Shown one piece after another: positions 54,570-63,013 of a stretch of 64,000 nucleotides of DNA. A program made the position numbers and the translations under genes. This DNA is from Pseudomonas fluorescens (lineage in GTDB: Bacteria > Pseudomonadota > Gammaproteobacteria > Pseudomonadales > Pseudomonadaceae): the NCBI RefSeq assembly GCF_003732425.1, contig NZ_MOBX01000013.1, positions 1,242,026-1,306,025 of the forward strand. Reading direction: 5' to 3'. Position 1 is the stretch's first letter. Each line of letters opens with the position of its first letter. The notes beneath the pieces are model-generated. The model ran no database searches, was not told the DNA's origin, and saw only the letters and a list, made by a program, of their open reading frames with translations.

Positions 54570-55688
54570 ATGACCAGCATGCCCACCCTCGAAGCCGACC
54601 GCGTTGCCTCGGTCAAAACCCGGCCGCCAATGCTGAAACGTCTGTGGCTTCCTGGCGCAGGTTTGCTCGCGCTGATTTTCGCCGGTGTTTACGCCGTGCA
54701 TTGGTGGGGCACCGGGCGCTTTATCGAAGAAACCGACGATGCTTATATTGGTGGCGATGTCACGGTGATCGGCCCGAAAGTCGCCGGTTACATCGACGAA
54801 GTGCTGGTCAGCGACAACCAGCAGGTGAAGGCCGGCGATGTGTTGATCCGCCTCGACGCCCGCGACTATCGCGCCAATCTGGCCAAAGCCGAAGGCGCCG
54901 TCGCCGCCGAAGAAGCGCTGCTGGCCAACCTCGACGCCACCGAACAACTGCAACAAGCGGTGATCGGTCAGGCCCGCGCCGGCATCGATGCCGCTGGCGC
55001 AGAGACTGCGCGTTCACGGGATGACAACGCGCGCTACAAACGCCTGGTGACCACCAACGCCGTGTCGGTGGAAAGCGCACAACGCGCCGACGCCACCTTC
55101 AAAACCGCGCAAGCCCTCAGCGCCCGCGCCCAGGCCGAACTGCTTGCCGCGCAACGTCAACTGGCGGTGATCGACACACAGAAACAACAGGCCCGCGCCG
55201 CCCTTCAACAAGCCCGCGCCGAACGTGATCTGGCGCAATTGAACCTCGGCTACACCGAACTGCGCGCACCGTTCGATGGGGTGATCGGCAATCGGCGCGC
55301 ACGGGTCGGCGCCTATGCCCAAGCAGGTTCACAGCAGTTGTCAGTGGTGCCGGCCAGCGGCTTGTGGGTCGATGCCAATTTCAAGGAAGACCAGTTGGCG
55401 CGGATGAAACCCGGCCAGCGCGTGAGCATCCGCGCCGACGTGCTCTCCGGTCAGGAGTTCCACGGTCGCCTCGACAGTCTCGCCCCCGCGACCGGCTCGC
55501 AATTCAGCGTGCTGCCACCGGAAAACGCCACCGGCAACTTCACCAAAATCGTCCAGCGGGTGCCGGTGCGAATCCTCCTCGACCCGGCCGACGGCGTGCT
55601 CGGCCACTTGCGTCCAGGCCTGTCGGTGACGGCAGAAGTCGACACCCGCGCGCAACCGCAAACCAGCGCCGTGGCTGTCGCGCCATGA
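54570..55688 (+). CDS. HlyD/EmrA-family membrane-fusion protein
   Basis: A 372-residue periplasmic adaptor for multidrug efflux. One N-terminal TM helix (LWLPGAGLLALIFAGVYAVHWW). The lipoyl/biotinyl domain is GRFIEETDDAYIGGDVTVIGPKVAGYIDEVLVSDNQQVKAGD. A long helical hairpin follows (ANLAKAEGAVAAEEALLANL to RAALQQARAERDLAQLNLGY), then ELRAPFDGVIGNRRARVGAYA closes the lipoyl motif. Beta-barrel residues follow to AEVDTRAQ. It bridges the inner-membrane EmrB-type pump to an outer-membrane factor, which is not nearby. AGGA lies 8 bases before the ATG at 54570. The next gene starts in the overlapping ATGA. Confidence 0.92.
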   Translation: MTSMPTLEADRVASVKTRPPMLKRLWLPGAGLLALIFAGVYAVHWWGTGRFIEETDDAYIGGDVTVIGPKVAGYIDEVLVSDNQQVKAGDVLIRLDARDYRANLAKAEGAVAAEEALLANLDATEQLQQAVIGQARAGIDAAGAETARSRDDNARYKRLVTTNAVSVESAQRADATFKTAQALSARAQAELLAAQRQLAVIDTQKQQARAALQQARAERDLAQLNLGYTELRAPFDGVIGNRRARVGAYAQAGSQQLSVVPASGLWVDANFKEDQLARMKPGQRVSIRADVLSGQEFHGRLDSLAPATGSQFSVLPPENATGNFTKIVQRVPVRILLDPADGVLGHLRPGLSVTAEVDTRAQPQTSAVAVAP

Positions 55689-57277
55689 GCACCGCCCTCA
55701 CCGCCCCGGCGCAACCGTTCAACGCGGCAGACATGGCGACCGCGACCAAAGTGTTCGCCTTCGCGACCATGTGCATCGGCATGTTCATTGCGCTGCTGGA
55801 TATCCAGATTGTCTCGGCGTCGCTGCGTGATATCGGCGGCGGACTGTCCGCCGGCACCGATGAAACCGCGTGGGTGCAGACCAGTTACCTGATCGCCGAA
55901 ATCATGGTGATTCCGCTGTCGGGCTGGCTGTCGCGCGTGTTCTCCACGCGTTGGTTGTTCTGCGCCTCGGCGGTCGGCTTCACCCTCGCCAGCCTGCTCT
56001 GCGGCGTGGCCTGGAACATCCAGAGCATGATTGCCTTTCGGGCGCTGCAAGGTTTTCTCGGCGGCTCGATGATTCCGCTGGTGTTCACCACCGCGTTCTT
56101 TTTCTTCACCGGCAAACAACGGGTGATTGCCGCCGCGACCATCGGCGCCGTCGCGTCATTGGCACCGACGTTGGGACCGGTGATCGGTGGCTGGATCACT
56201 GATATTTCTTCGTGGCACTGGTTGTTCTATATCAACCTGGTGCCGGGGATTTTCGTCGCCGTGGCAGTGCCGATGCTGGTGAAAATCGACCAGCCGGAAC
56301 TGGCCCTGCTCAAGGGGGCGGACTATCTGAGCATGGTGTTTCTGGCGCTGTTTCTCGGCTGCCTGGAATACACCCTCGAAGAAGGCCCGCGCTGGAACTG
56401 GTTCAGCGACCAGACCATTCTGACCACGGCGTGGATCAGCGGCCTCGCCGGGTTGGCCTTCATGGGTCGCACCTTGCACGTGGCCAATCCGATCGTCGAT
56501 CTGCGCGCCTTGAAGGATCGCAATTTCGCCCTCGGCTGCTTCTTTTCGTTCGTCACCGGCATCGGTCTGTTCGCGACGATTTACCTGACGCCGCTGTTTC
56601 TCGGCCGGGTGCGCGGCTACAGCGCGCTGGACATTGGTCTGGCGGTTTTCTCCACCGGGGTGTTCCAGATCATGGCGATTCCGCTGTATGCCTTTCTGGC
56701 CAATCGCATGGACCTGCGCTGGATCATGATGATCGGTCTGGGCTTGTTCGCGGTGTCGATGTGGGAGTTCAGCCCGATCACCCACGACTGGGGCGCGGGG
56801 CAATTGATGCTGCCGCAAGCGTTGCGCGGGATTGCCCAGCAACTGGCGGTGCCGCCAGCGGTGACATTGACCCTGGGCGGGTTGGCGCCCGCGCGGTTGA
56901 AGCATGCATCAGGCCTGTTCAACCTGATGCGTAATCTGGGCGGGGCGATTGGTATTGCGGCGTGCGCGACCATTCTCAATGACCGCACCAACCTGCACTT
57001 CACGCGGTTGGCCGAACACTTGAACAGCAGCAATGAAGCGATGAATCAGTGGCTGACGCAGGTCGGCGGCAACCTTGCAACGTTGGGCCAGAGCGGCGAA
57101 GTCGGGGTCACCGCCAGCCTGCGCCAGTTGTGGCTGCTGACTTACCGCGAGGCGCAGACGCAAACCTACGGCGACACCTTTTTGATGATCGGCGTGTGCT
57201 TCGTCATCGCCACCGCGATGGTGCCCTTGATGCGCAAGGTGCAACCACCGGCGGCGCCGAGTGCGGATGGGCATTGA
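55685..57277 (+). CDS. DHA2/EmrB-type multidrug MFS transporter
   Basis: A 530-residue inner-membrane pump with 14 predicted helices. VFAFATMCIGMFIALLDIQIVSASLRDIGGGLSAGTDETAWVQTSYL is the DHA2 first-helix signature. LAPTLGPVIGGWITD is motif C of drug exporters. The C-half includes FALGCFFSFVTGIGLFATIYLTPLFLGR and HASGLFNLMRNLGGAIGIAACATIL. Proton-motive-force-driven export of drugs or fatty acids together with the adaptor is expected. The ATG at 55685 overlaps the adaptor stop (ATGA). A REP-like hairpin ends the operon. Confidence 0.92.
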   Translation: MSTALTAPAQPFNAADMATATKVFAFATMCIGMFIALLDIQIVSASLRDIGGGLSAGTDETAWVQTSYLIAEIMVIPLSGWLSRVFSTRWLFCASAVGFTLASLLCGVAWNIQSMIAFRALQGFLGGSMIPLVFTTAFFFFTGKQRVIAAATIGAVASLAPTLGPVIGGWITDISSWHWLFYINLVPGIFVAVAVPMLVKIDQPELALLKGADYLSMVFLALFLGCLEYTLEEGPRWNWFSDQTILTTAWISGLAGLAFMGRTLHVANPIVDLRALKDRNFALGCFFSFVTGIGLFATIYLTPLFLGRVRGYSALDIGLAVFSTGVFQIMAIPLYAFLANRMDLRWIMMIGLGLFAVSMWEFSPITHDWGAGQLMLPQALRGIAQQLAVPPAVTLTLGGLAPARLKHASGLFNLMRNLGGAIGIAACATILNDRTNLHFTRLAEHLNSSNEAMNQWLTQVGGNLATLGQSGEVGVTASLRQLWLLTYREAQTQTYGDTFLMIGVCFVIATAMVPLMRKVQPPAAPSADGH

Positions 57278-57305
57278 TCCAGCTTTCTGAAGTTTTCCCG
57301 GCCCC

Positions 57306-57378
57306 TGTAGGAGCTGCCGAAGGCTGCGATCTTTTGATCTTGTCTTTTAAAAGATCGCAGCCTTCGGCAGCTCCTACA
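57306..57378. repeat. REP-like doublet, GTAGGAGCTGCCGAAGG family
   Basis: Shortest loop of the family in this window (TTGTCTTTT); nearly perfect hairpin. It lies between the converging EmrB-type and AhpD-like genes. Confidence 0.9.
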
Positions 57379-57394
57379 GGGGATTGTGGGTAGC

Positions 57395-57835
57395 TTAAGC
57401 CTGCGGGATTTTGCGGAAGCCCACCGCCAGACGGTTCCAGCTGTTGATGGTGCTGATCGCCACGGTCAGGTCGACCATTTCTTTCGGTGTGAACTGCGCC
57501 GCGACCACGTCGTAATCTTCGTCCGGGGCGTGGGTCAGGCTCAGTTGCGTCAGCGATTCGGTCCACAGCAGCGCGGCGCGTTCGCGGTCGCTGAAGAACG
57601 GCGCCTCACGCCAGGCAGTGACCGCGAACAGGCGACGCGGGGTTTCACCGCCCTTGATCGCATCGCTGGTGTGCATGTCGATGCAGAACGCGCAGCCGTT
57701 GATCTGCGAAGCACGCAGCTTGACCAGTTCGATCAGGGTCTTTTCCAGCGGCAGTCTGGAAACGGCGGTTTCCAGGGCCATCATCGCTTTCAGGGCGTCT
57801 GGGGAAGCGGTGTAGAAATCGGTACGAGGTTGCAT
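57395..57835 (-). CDS. AhpD-like carboxymuconolactone decarboxylase-family protein
   Basis: A 146-residue protein of the alkylhydroperoxidase AhpD-like fold. The redox CxxC motif is NGCAFCIDMHTSDAIKGG (about residue 48-51), with the conserved His six residues after the second Cys region. Such proteins are thiol peroxidases or play unknown redox roles. The start MQPRTDFYTAS at 57835 has GGAG at good spacing. No AhpC neighbour is present. It is divergent from a Gly/Ser-rich secreted peptide gene. Confidence 0.85.
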   Translation of the reverse strand: MQPRTDFYTASPDALKAMMALETAVSRLPLEKTLIELVKLRASQINGCAFCIDMHTSDAIKGGETPRRLFAVTAWREAPFFSDRERAALLWTESLTQLSLTHAPDEDYDVVAAQFTPKEMVDLTVAISTINSWNRLAVGFRKIPQA

Positions 57836-58012
57836 GGTGGCTCCGGGTAGCAAGTGAATGTGTGGCTACGTTAGTCCTCGCAACCGGTTCGGCAAATAGC
57901 CAATATTCCCGAAGTTCAGGAGGCCACTTGGCTGACCGCTCGTCAGCCAACAGGCACCAAGGGCCCTGCGCGTCTGACCAATATCAGGTACATCCCCTTC
58001 TGGAGACGCATC

Positions 58013-58312
58013 ATGATCACGCGCAAACTCACTTCATTGTTACTGGCCGGGCTGCTGGCCAGCGCCTCGGCCGCCAGCTTCGCCGCCAACGATGGCGCTG
58101 ATGCCACCGGCACCAAATCCGGCGCTACAAGCGGTTCGACCATGCCACCGGATAACACGCCGGGCGCGCCTTCGGGCGGTAACGGTTCTTCGGGCACAGG
58201 TTCCGGGACTGGCACCAATGGTGGGGCCAGCGGTTCGGGCTCGGGGGCTGGCGGCGGCACGGGTTCGGCCGGCGGCGGGACTGGCGGTGCGGGCGGTGGC
58301 ACCGGCGGCTGA
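58013..58312 (+). CDS. Small secreted Gly/Ser-rich protein
   Basis: A 99-residue protein: signal peptide (TSLLLAGLLASASAASFA, cleaved before AND) then a disordered, Gly/Ser/Thr-rich tail dominated by GTGSGTGTNGG, GSGSGAGGG and GGAGGGTGG, with no Cys or aromatic residue. No domain. GGAG lies 8 bases before the ATG. The low-complexity tail could be a flexible envelope linker or matrix peptide; function unknown. The very high-GC tail codons (GGC, GGT) make its sequence easy to mimic by chance, but the signal peptide and RBS argue that it is a real gene. Confidence 0.7.
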   Translation: MITRKLTSLLLAGLLASASAASFAANDGADATGTKSGATSGSTMPPDNTPGAPSGGNGSSGTGSGTGTNGGASGSGSGAGGGTGSAGGGTGGAGGGTGG

Positions 58313-58348
58313 ACCAACAAGAGCCACCCCGATTAGACAACGTCCCAT

Positions 58349-58439
58349 GTGGGAGCGAGCCTGCTCGCGAAGGCGTTGTGTCAGATAACCTTTTATTCGC
58401 CTGACACGACCTCTTCGCGAGCAGGCTCGCTCCCACAGG
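58349..58439. repeat. REP doublet, GTGGGAGCGAGCC family
   Basis: Inverted arms in the convergent space between the Gly/Ser-rich gene and the diguanylate cyclase. Confidence 0.88.
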
Positions 58440-58479
58440 GTTTGTGCCAGGCTTTGGATCAGCGATCGGAGCGCATCAA

Positions 58480-60030
58480 TTAGGCCTGGTCGCTGTCCAG
58501 TGCCAGCACCGCCGCGCGATTGCGCCCGGCATTTTTCGCCTGATACAACGCCGCATCGGCGCGCTGGATAAACACTTCCAGGCTGTCATTGCCGCTCGGG
58601 ATAAATGAATAACAGCCCAGACTCACCGTCAGATACCCGGTCGGCGAGCCGCTGTGGATGATGTGCTTGTCGATCACGCTGCGCCGAATTTGCCCGGCAA
58701 TCGCCAACGCGCCGTTGATGTCAGTGTCCGGCAACAGCACCGCAAACTCCTCGCCGCCATAACGTACCGCCAGATCGGACTTGCGCTGGCAGCACGTCTG
58801 CAGCACTTGGGCGACCTGCGCTAGACAATGATCCCCCGCGACATGACCGTATGCATCGTTATAGCGCTTGAAAAAATCGATATCGAGCATGATCAGGCTG
58901 ACGGGGCTGACCTGCCGCGCGCCACGGGCGAATTCGATCTCCAGCGAACGCTCGAACAAGCGTCGATTGGCCAACCCGGTCAGGCTGTCGTGCGTCGCAA
59001 TCTGCTCCAGCGTGCGCTGGGCCTTGCGCAGGTTTTTCTCGATCCTTTCGCCGTCGCGCACCTGATAAATGAACACCCAGCCAAACAGGCCGACGCCGAG
59101 AATCACCAGCGCGACTATCAAACTCGACTGAAACGCACGCTCGTACCAGCCCTTGAGAATCGTGTCGCGCGACGTCGCCGCCGAGACGACCAAAGGATAC
59201 GCCGACAGGCGCCGATAGCCGTACAACCGCACAATGCCATCGACCACCGAATCGATCATCGCCGTGCCGGCCGCCGCCTCCGGCAACAACGTTTGATAGA
59301 TCTGGCCCTGCGCCAGCGAGGTTCCGATCAGGCGTTCATCAAACGGTCGGCGGGCAAGCAAGGTGCCGTCGCTCAAGCCGAGAAACATGATGCCTTGATC
59401 GTCGAGGCTGAAGCTTTCGAAGAAGCGGTCGAAGTACGCCATCTTGATCCCGGCCATCAGCACACCCTGGAAATTACCGGCGTGATCATTGACGCGTTTG
59501 GAAATCGGGATGACCCACTCGCCGTTCTCGCGGCTGCGAATCGCCGGGCCGATGTGTGCCAGCGTCGAGGCGTTCTGCTGGTGGAACTTGAAATACTCGC
59601 GATCGGCCACGCCATTGCCACGGGGCAGATCGGTGAATGAAGTAATCACCCATTGGCCCTGCGTGTCGAAAAGAAAAATACCGTGCAACTGATCCAGTTG
59701 CTGCACGCGCCGGGCGAAAGTTTTCTGCAGGCGTGGCTTCTGCGCGGAGCCGTAACCGTCATCCTGAATCCAGTCGACCAGGCTGGTCATCACCAGATCG
59801 GCGGCCAGGAAAGTGTCCTCGGCCTGCTGGGCCATCGCCCGGGTCAGGTTGCTCGATGCCACTTTCGCCACGGCCAGATCCTGGCGCCGCGATTGCTCCA
59901 GTTGCAGGTACAGCAAACCGGACAGGCACAACCCCACCGCAACGATAAACAGCACCGCCGCTTTGCGCAGCGGCAGGCGTTTAAGGGTGCCTCCGGGGGC
60001 TTGGTGCGGATCGTGAATGGGGATAGGCAA
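58480..60030 (-). CDS. Diguanylate cyclase with double-Cache-type sensor
   Basis: A ~516-residue membrane GGDEF protein. TM1 (AAVLFIVAVGLCLSGLLYL, near residue 24-44), a ~240-residue periplasmic sensor (GIFLFDTQGQWVITSFTDLP, ADREYFKFHQQNASTLAHIGP, VIPISKRVNDHAGNFQGVLMAGI; dCache-like), and TM2 (SSLIVALVILGVGLFGWVFIY). The cytosolic GGDEF domain has DSLTGLANRRLFE, DIDFFKRYNDAYGHVAGD and the active loop RYGGEEFAVLLP. An intact RxxD inhibitory site (RKSD) lies five residues upstream, so product inhibition by c-di-GMP is expected. It makes c-di-GMP for biofilm and motility control. The start is uncertain: TTG at 60030 is best placed after AGGA, and a TTG at 60036 is also possible. Confidence 0.9.
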   Translation of the reverse strand: MPIPIHDPHQAPGGTLKRLPLRKAAVLFIVAVGLCLSGLLYLQLEQSRRQDLAVAKVASSNLTRAMAQQAEDTFLAADLVMTSLVDWIQDDGYGSAQKPRLQKTFARRVQQLDQLHGIFLFDTQGQWVITSFTDLPRGNGVADREYFKFHQQNASTLAHIGPAIRSRENGEWVIPISKRVNDHAGNFQGVLMAGIKMAYFDRFFESFSLDDQGIMFLGLSDGTLLARRPFDERLIGTSLAQGQIYQTLLPEAAAGTAMIDSVVDGIVRLYGYRRLSAYPLVVSAATSRDTILKGWYERAFQSSLIVALVILGVGLFGWVFIYQVRDGERIEKNLRKAQRTLEQIATHDSLTGLANRRLFERSLEIEFARGARQVSPVSLIMLDIDFFKRYNDAYGHVAGDHCLAQVAQVLQTCCQRKSDLAVRYGGEEFAVLLPDTDINGALAIAGQIRRSVIDKHIIHSGSPTGYLTVSLGCYSFIPSGNDSLEVFIQRADAALYQAKNAGRNRAAVLALDSDQA

Positions 60031-60318
60031 AAGCAAGTCCTGGGCAGGTACGACAAGGGCAAAGGCCCGTAACCCTTATGTTTTGTGAGCGTAGCCCACC
60101 GGGATGCACGGGGCAAACGCCACGGTCCCGCCCAGTTATATCGGCGCGCAGCGAATTTGGATGATCGCTGTTCGCAGATTTATTTTCGATTGCCTCTTTA
60201 GGGTTAGTCAGTTGTGAAGGCGTGTGAGCGGGTGCAGCGTGGTCTGGTGGCGTTTTGCGGGGAGAGTCAGGAGTGGATGCCGCAGGACTTGCCTGATGAT
60301 CAGGCTTGTCGAAAACCC

Positions 60319-60414
60319 CGTGGCGAGGGAGCGTGCTCCCGCTTGAGCGCGCAACGCTCAGAAAATCTTTGGGGCCGCTGCGCGACCCGGCGGGAGCAAG
60401 CTCCCTCGCCACAG
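60319..60414. repeat. REP doublet, GGCGAGGGAGC family
   Basis: TGGCGAGGGAGCGTGCTCCC with an inverted partner at 60390-60414. The interior has CTTGAGCGCGCAACGCTCAG, an additional stem. It occupies most of the 60037-60445 gap; no gene is seen in the rest. Confidence 0.85.
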
Positions 60415-60445
60415 GTTTATTGTTCAATCGATCAGTTCTGACACC

Positions 60446-61111
60446 TCAACGCGACGGCGGCACCCGAATATCCCCCGCGCGGCACTGGGTTTTCACGCCC
60501 TTGCCACAGGCGCCGAACTGCAAATCCTTGCCCATGCACACGCGCACTTCCGAGAGTTCCGGGCCGCTGCAAATGACGGCGATGCCATCGGCTGGAATCC
60601 CCGGGTTGGCCTTGCGGAACAGGTCGGCGATTTCCTCGGCTTCGAAGTAATACGAGCTGCTGAGCGGTTGCAGTTCCTGCGGGATTTTCACCGCGCCAAC
60701 GGCTTTGTCCGCTTCATCCAGATAACCCATCGCGCCGAGGCCGCTGCAAGTGCCGTGCTTGGACCATTCGTGGTCGAGCAGTTTTTTGGTCGGGAACAGT
60801 GTCAGGCCTTTGCTGGTTTCCGCCGCCGAGAGTGTGGTCAGCGGCGGGCAGGATTGCGGCCAGCCACCCTTGGCGTATTGCGGCCACAAGCCGTGCAGCA
60901 CGAAACCGTAACCCTTGCCGGAACACTGCACATCATCTGTGTGGGTCAGGCAAAAGGTCGGCGACCAGGACAGCGTCAGCAGGTAGTAATCGAATACCCC
61001 CGCCACCGATTCCGCCTGGACCTTGCTCGACTGCGATTGGCGTGCCGAACTCAAACCGATGCTACCGGCCGTCAGAGCAATCACTGCCAAAATTGTAAAC
61101 AGCTTTTTCAT
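60446..61111 (-). CDS. Ribonuclease T2-family periplasmic ribonuclease
   Basis: A 221-residue secreted RNase. Signal peptide MKKLFTILAVIALTAGSIGLSSA. The two conserved active-site segments are both present: CAS I, FVLHGLWPQYAKGG (catalytic His), and CAS II, DHEWSKHGTCSG (catalytic His, Glu and Lys). Cysteine pairs (SPTFCLTHTDDVQC; AVICSGPELSEVRVC; FGACGKGVKTQC) likely form the fold's disulfides. RNase T2 cleaves RNA through a 2',3'-cyclic phosphate intermediate and supplies nucleotides from extracellular RNA. With Tsx-NUP and CodBA in the window, a nucleic-acid scavenging theme is possible. It is monocistronic. Confidence 0.93.
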   Translation of the reverse strand: MKKLFTILAVIALTAGSIGLSSARQSQSSKVQAESVAGVFDYYLLTLSWSPTFCLTHTDDVQCSGKGYGFVLHGLWPQYAKGGWPQSCPPLTTLSAAETSKGLTLFPTKKLLDHEWSKHGTCSGLGAMGYLDEADKAVGAVKIPQELQPLSSSYYFEAEEIADLFRKANPGIPADGIAVICSGPELSEVRVCMGKDLQFGACGKGVKTQCRAGDIRVPPSR

Positions 61112-61276
61112 CTACCCGCTCCTTGGGACGCCTGCGTCCGTGGTTTTCGATCCTGACCAGACTTGGCCAGTGCTGATTTCGACACGCTTGTGTTGCAGGC
61201 GCATGACGCAAGGCAACGCCGTACCCCGTTGAAAGGTCTACGATTAACAGGCAGACATCAAACCAAGGGATCCGAA

Positions 61277-61747
61277 ATGAGTAAAGCAGACGAACTCGCC
61301 GCCAAACTCAAGCAAACCCGGCACACCCACGCGGATGCCGCGCTGGAGATCGATTGCTGGCCGGCGCAGGTGTACGACTTGTACCACCGCATCGAGGCGT
61401 GGCTGCAACCGGTGACTGAGGTTGGTTTGAAGATTCGGCGCAACCCCACGCACATCTGCGAAAGCTCCCCGGATGGCGAAACCCACGATTACGCCATCGA
61501 CCAACTGGTGATCGAAGCCAACAATCAAAGCCTGACATTTGATCCCATCGCACGGTTTACCGAGGATGGCGCCGGCCGGGTGCAGATCACCCCGTCAGCC
61601 ACGGACACCTATCTGCTGCGCACCGTGGATGAGCACGGTGAGAGCCATTGGTGGATGCAGTCGATTGAAACCGGTCAGGAGCTGGATGCCATCGCGCTGA
61701 CCGAGAACAATTTGCTGCAGGTGGTGCAGGATGGGTTGGGCTTGTAA
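61277..61747 (+). CDS. Hypothetical protein, 156 residues
   Basis: A soluble protein with a helical N-terminus (SKADELAAKLKQTRHTHADAALEIDCWPAQVYDLYHRIEAWLQPV) and a beta-rich second half (LTFDPIARFTEDGAGRVQITPS, LLRTVDEHGESHWWMQSI). There is one cysteine, no signal peptide and no membrane segment. I do not recognise the family. AAGGGA lies 6 bases before the ATG at 61277; the longer frame from 61163 has no such site. It stands alone between the RNase T2 gene (divergent) and the PheC-like gene. Confidence 0.65.
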   Translation: MSKADELAAKLKQTRHTHADAALEIDCWPAQVYDLYHRIEAWLQPVTEVGLKIRRNPTHICESSPDGETHDYAIDQLVIEANNQSLTFDPIARFTEDGAGRVQITPSATDTYLLRTVDEHGESHWWMQSIETGQELDAIALTENNLLQVVQDGLGL

Positions 61748-61823
61748 TCCTCTTCTGCCAGTAGGGATCTGCCTCGAGAACGTGGTTAACTTCTCGCTCC
61801 GATCCCTTTGAAGCCCGACAGAC

Positions 61824-62603
61824 ATGACAAAAACCATATTCTTGCTCGGTACACTGTTCGCCCTGACCTTGAGCGCTCAGGCCGCAGAACAGACCTCACA
61901 TCTCGATAGCATCCAGCAACAAGGCCAGTTGCGCGTGTGCACCACCGGCGACTACAAGCCCTACACCTTCAAACGCACTGACGGCGACTTCGAAGGCATC
62001 GACATCGCCATGGCCCGTTCGCTGGCCGACAGCCTCGGCGTTAAAGTCGAGTGGGTGCAAACCACCTGGAAAACCCTGATGCCGGATATGCAGGCCGGCA
62101 AGTGCGACATCGGTATGGGCGGCATCTCGGTCACCCTCGAACGGCAGAAAAAGGCCTATTTCAGCAACACCCTCGACACCGACGGCAAGATCCCGCTGGT
62201 GCGTTGCGACGATGTCAGCAAGTACCAGACTGTCGAGCAAATCAACCAGCCCAACGTGCGCCTGGTCGAACCCGCTGGCGGCACCAACGAAGCCTTCGTC
62301 CACGCCTTCCTGCCCAAGGCGCAATTGGCCCTGCACGACAACGTAACGATCTTCCAGCAACTGCTCGACAACAAGGCCGACGTGATGATCACCGATGCCT
62401 CGGAAGCGCTGTATCAGCAGAAACTCAAACCGGGCCTGTGCGCGGTGAACCCGCATCAGTACATGCAGTATGGCGAGAAGGCTTACCTGCTGCCGCGCGA
62501 TGACATCAGCTGGAAACTGTACGTCGATCAGTGGCTGCACCTGAACAAAGTTACCGGCAAGTATCAGCAGGTTCTCGGCGAGTGGCTGGCAGTGCCGCAG
62601 TAA
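61824..62603 (+). CDS. pheC: Periplasmic cyclohexadienyl dehydratase-like protein (PheC family)
   Basis: A 259-residue exported protein of the periplasmic binding-protein fold. Signal peptide TIFLLGTLFALTLSAQA. Segments strongly resemble P. aeruginosa PheC as I recall it: LRVCTTGDYKPYTF, GGISVTLERQKKAYFS, VRLVEPAGGTNEAFVHAF, NVTIFQQLLDNKADVMITDASEA and GEKAYLLPRDD. PheC converts prephenate to phenylpyruvate or arogenate to phenylalanine in the periplasm. The alternative is an amino-acid ABC transporter binding protein; no permease or ATPase is adjacent, which favours the enzyme. The catalytic residues need an alignment. Monocistronic. Confidence 0.7.
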   Translation: MTKTIFLLGTLFALTLSAQAAEQTSHLDSIQQQGQLRVCTTGDYKPYTFKRTDGDFEGIDIAMARSLADSLGVKVEWVQTTWKTLMPDMQAGKCDIGMGGISVTLERQKKAYFSNTLDTDGKIPLVRCDDVSKYQTVEQINQPNVRLVEPAGGTNEAFVHAFLPKAQLALHDNVTIFQQLLDNKADVMITDASEALYQQKLKPGLCAVNPHQYMQYGEKAYLLPRDDISWKLYVDQWLHLNKVTGKYQQVLGEWLAVPQ

Positions 62604-62620
62604 AAAAGTCTGACGCTATT

Positions 62621-62652
62621 GCTGTGGCGAGGGAGCTTGCTCCCTCGCCACA
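62621..62652. repeat. Single REP palindrome, GGCGAGGGAGC family
   Basis: TGTGGCGAGGGAGC-TTGCTCCCTCGCCACA forms a near-perfect hairpin after the PheC-like gene, acting as a likely terminator for it and for the opposing small lipoprotein gene. Confidence 0.88.
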
Positions 62653-62666
62653 AATCGGGCTTCCAA

Positions 62667-62879
62667 TCAATCGTCATGCAACATCCCGGAGCTGTACTGA
62701 TTGAGACTGCTGCCGATACTGTTGCCACCAAACTTTAAGGTATTGGCGTTGCGCCCCTCCGGCGACTGACAGTCGCTGGAGAAACAACTAGTGGTGGTCA
62801 AGCCACCGGCGCCCGAACAGGCACTTAACACCGATACCGCAGCAGCAATCAACAGCACTTTGACGACAGTAAGGCGCAT
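62667..62879 (-). CDS. Small lipoprotein, 70 residues
   Basis: MRLTVVKVLLIAAAVSVLSAC gives a lipobox LSAC with the lipidated Cys near residue 21. The mature ~50 residues are Ser/Gly/Asn-rich (GAGGLTTTSCFSSDCQSPEGRN, LNQYSSGMLHDD) with a Cys pair. No domain is known to me. GAGGGG lies 9 bases before the ATG. Function unknown. Convergent with the PheC-like gene; a REP palindrome separates them. Confidence 0.75.
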   Translation of the reverse strand: MRLTVVKVLLIAAAVSVLSACSGAGGLTTTSCFSSDCQSPEGRNANTLKFGGNSIGSSLNQYSSGMLHDD

Positions 62880-63013
62880 GGCACGATTCCCCTCGGGATG
62901 AACAGCGACGATCTTGTGCCAACATCCTAGGCCTGCGCCGCACCCGGCAAGATGAAACTTTGCTGATCGACAGCGCCGGTTCAGAATCGTTAACCCGCCG
63001 ACAAGGACATCCC

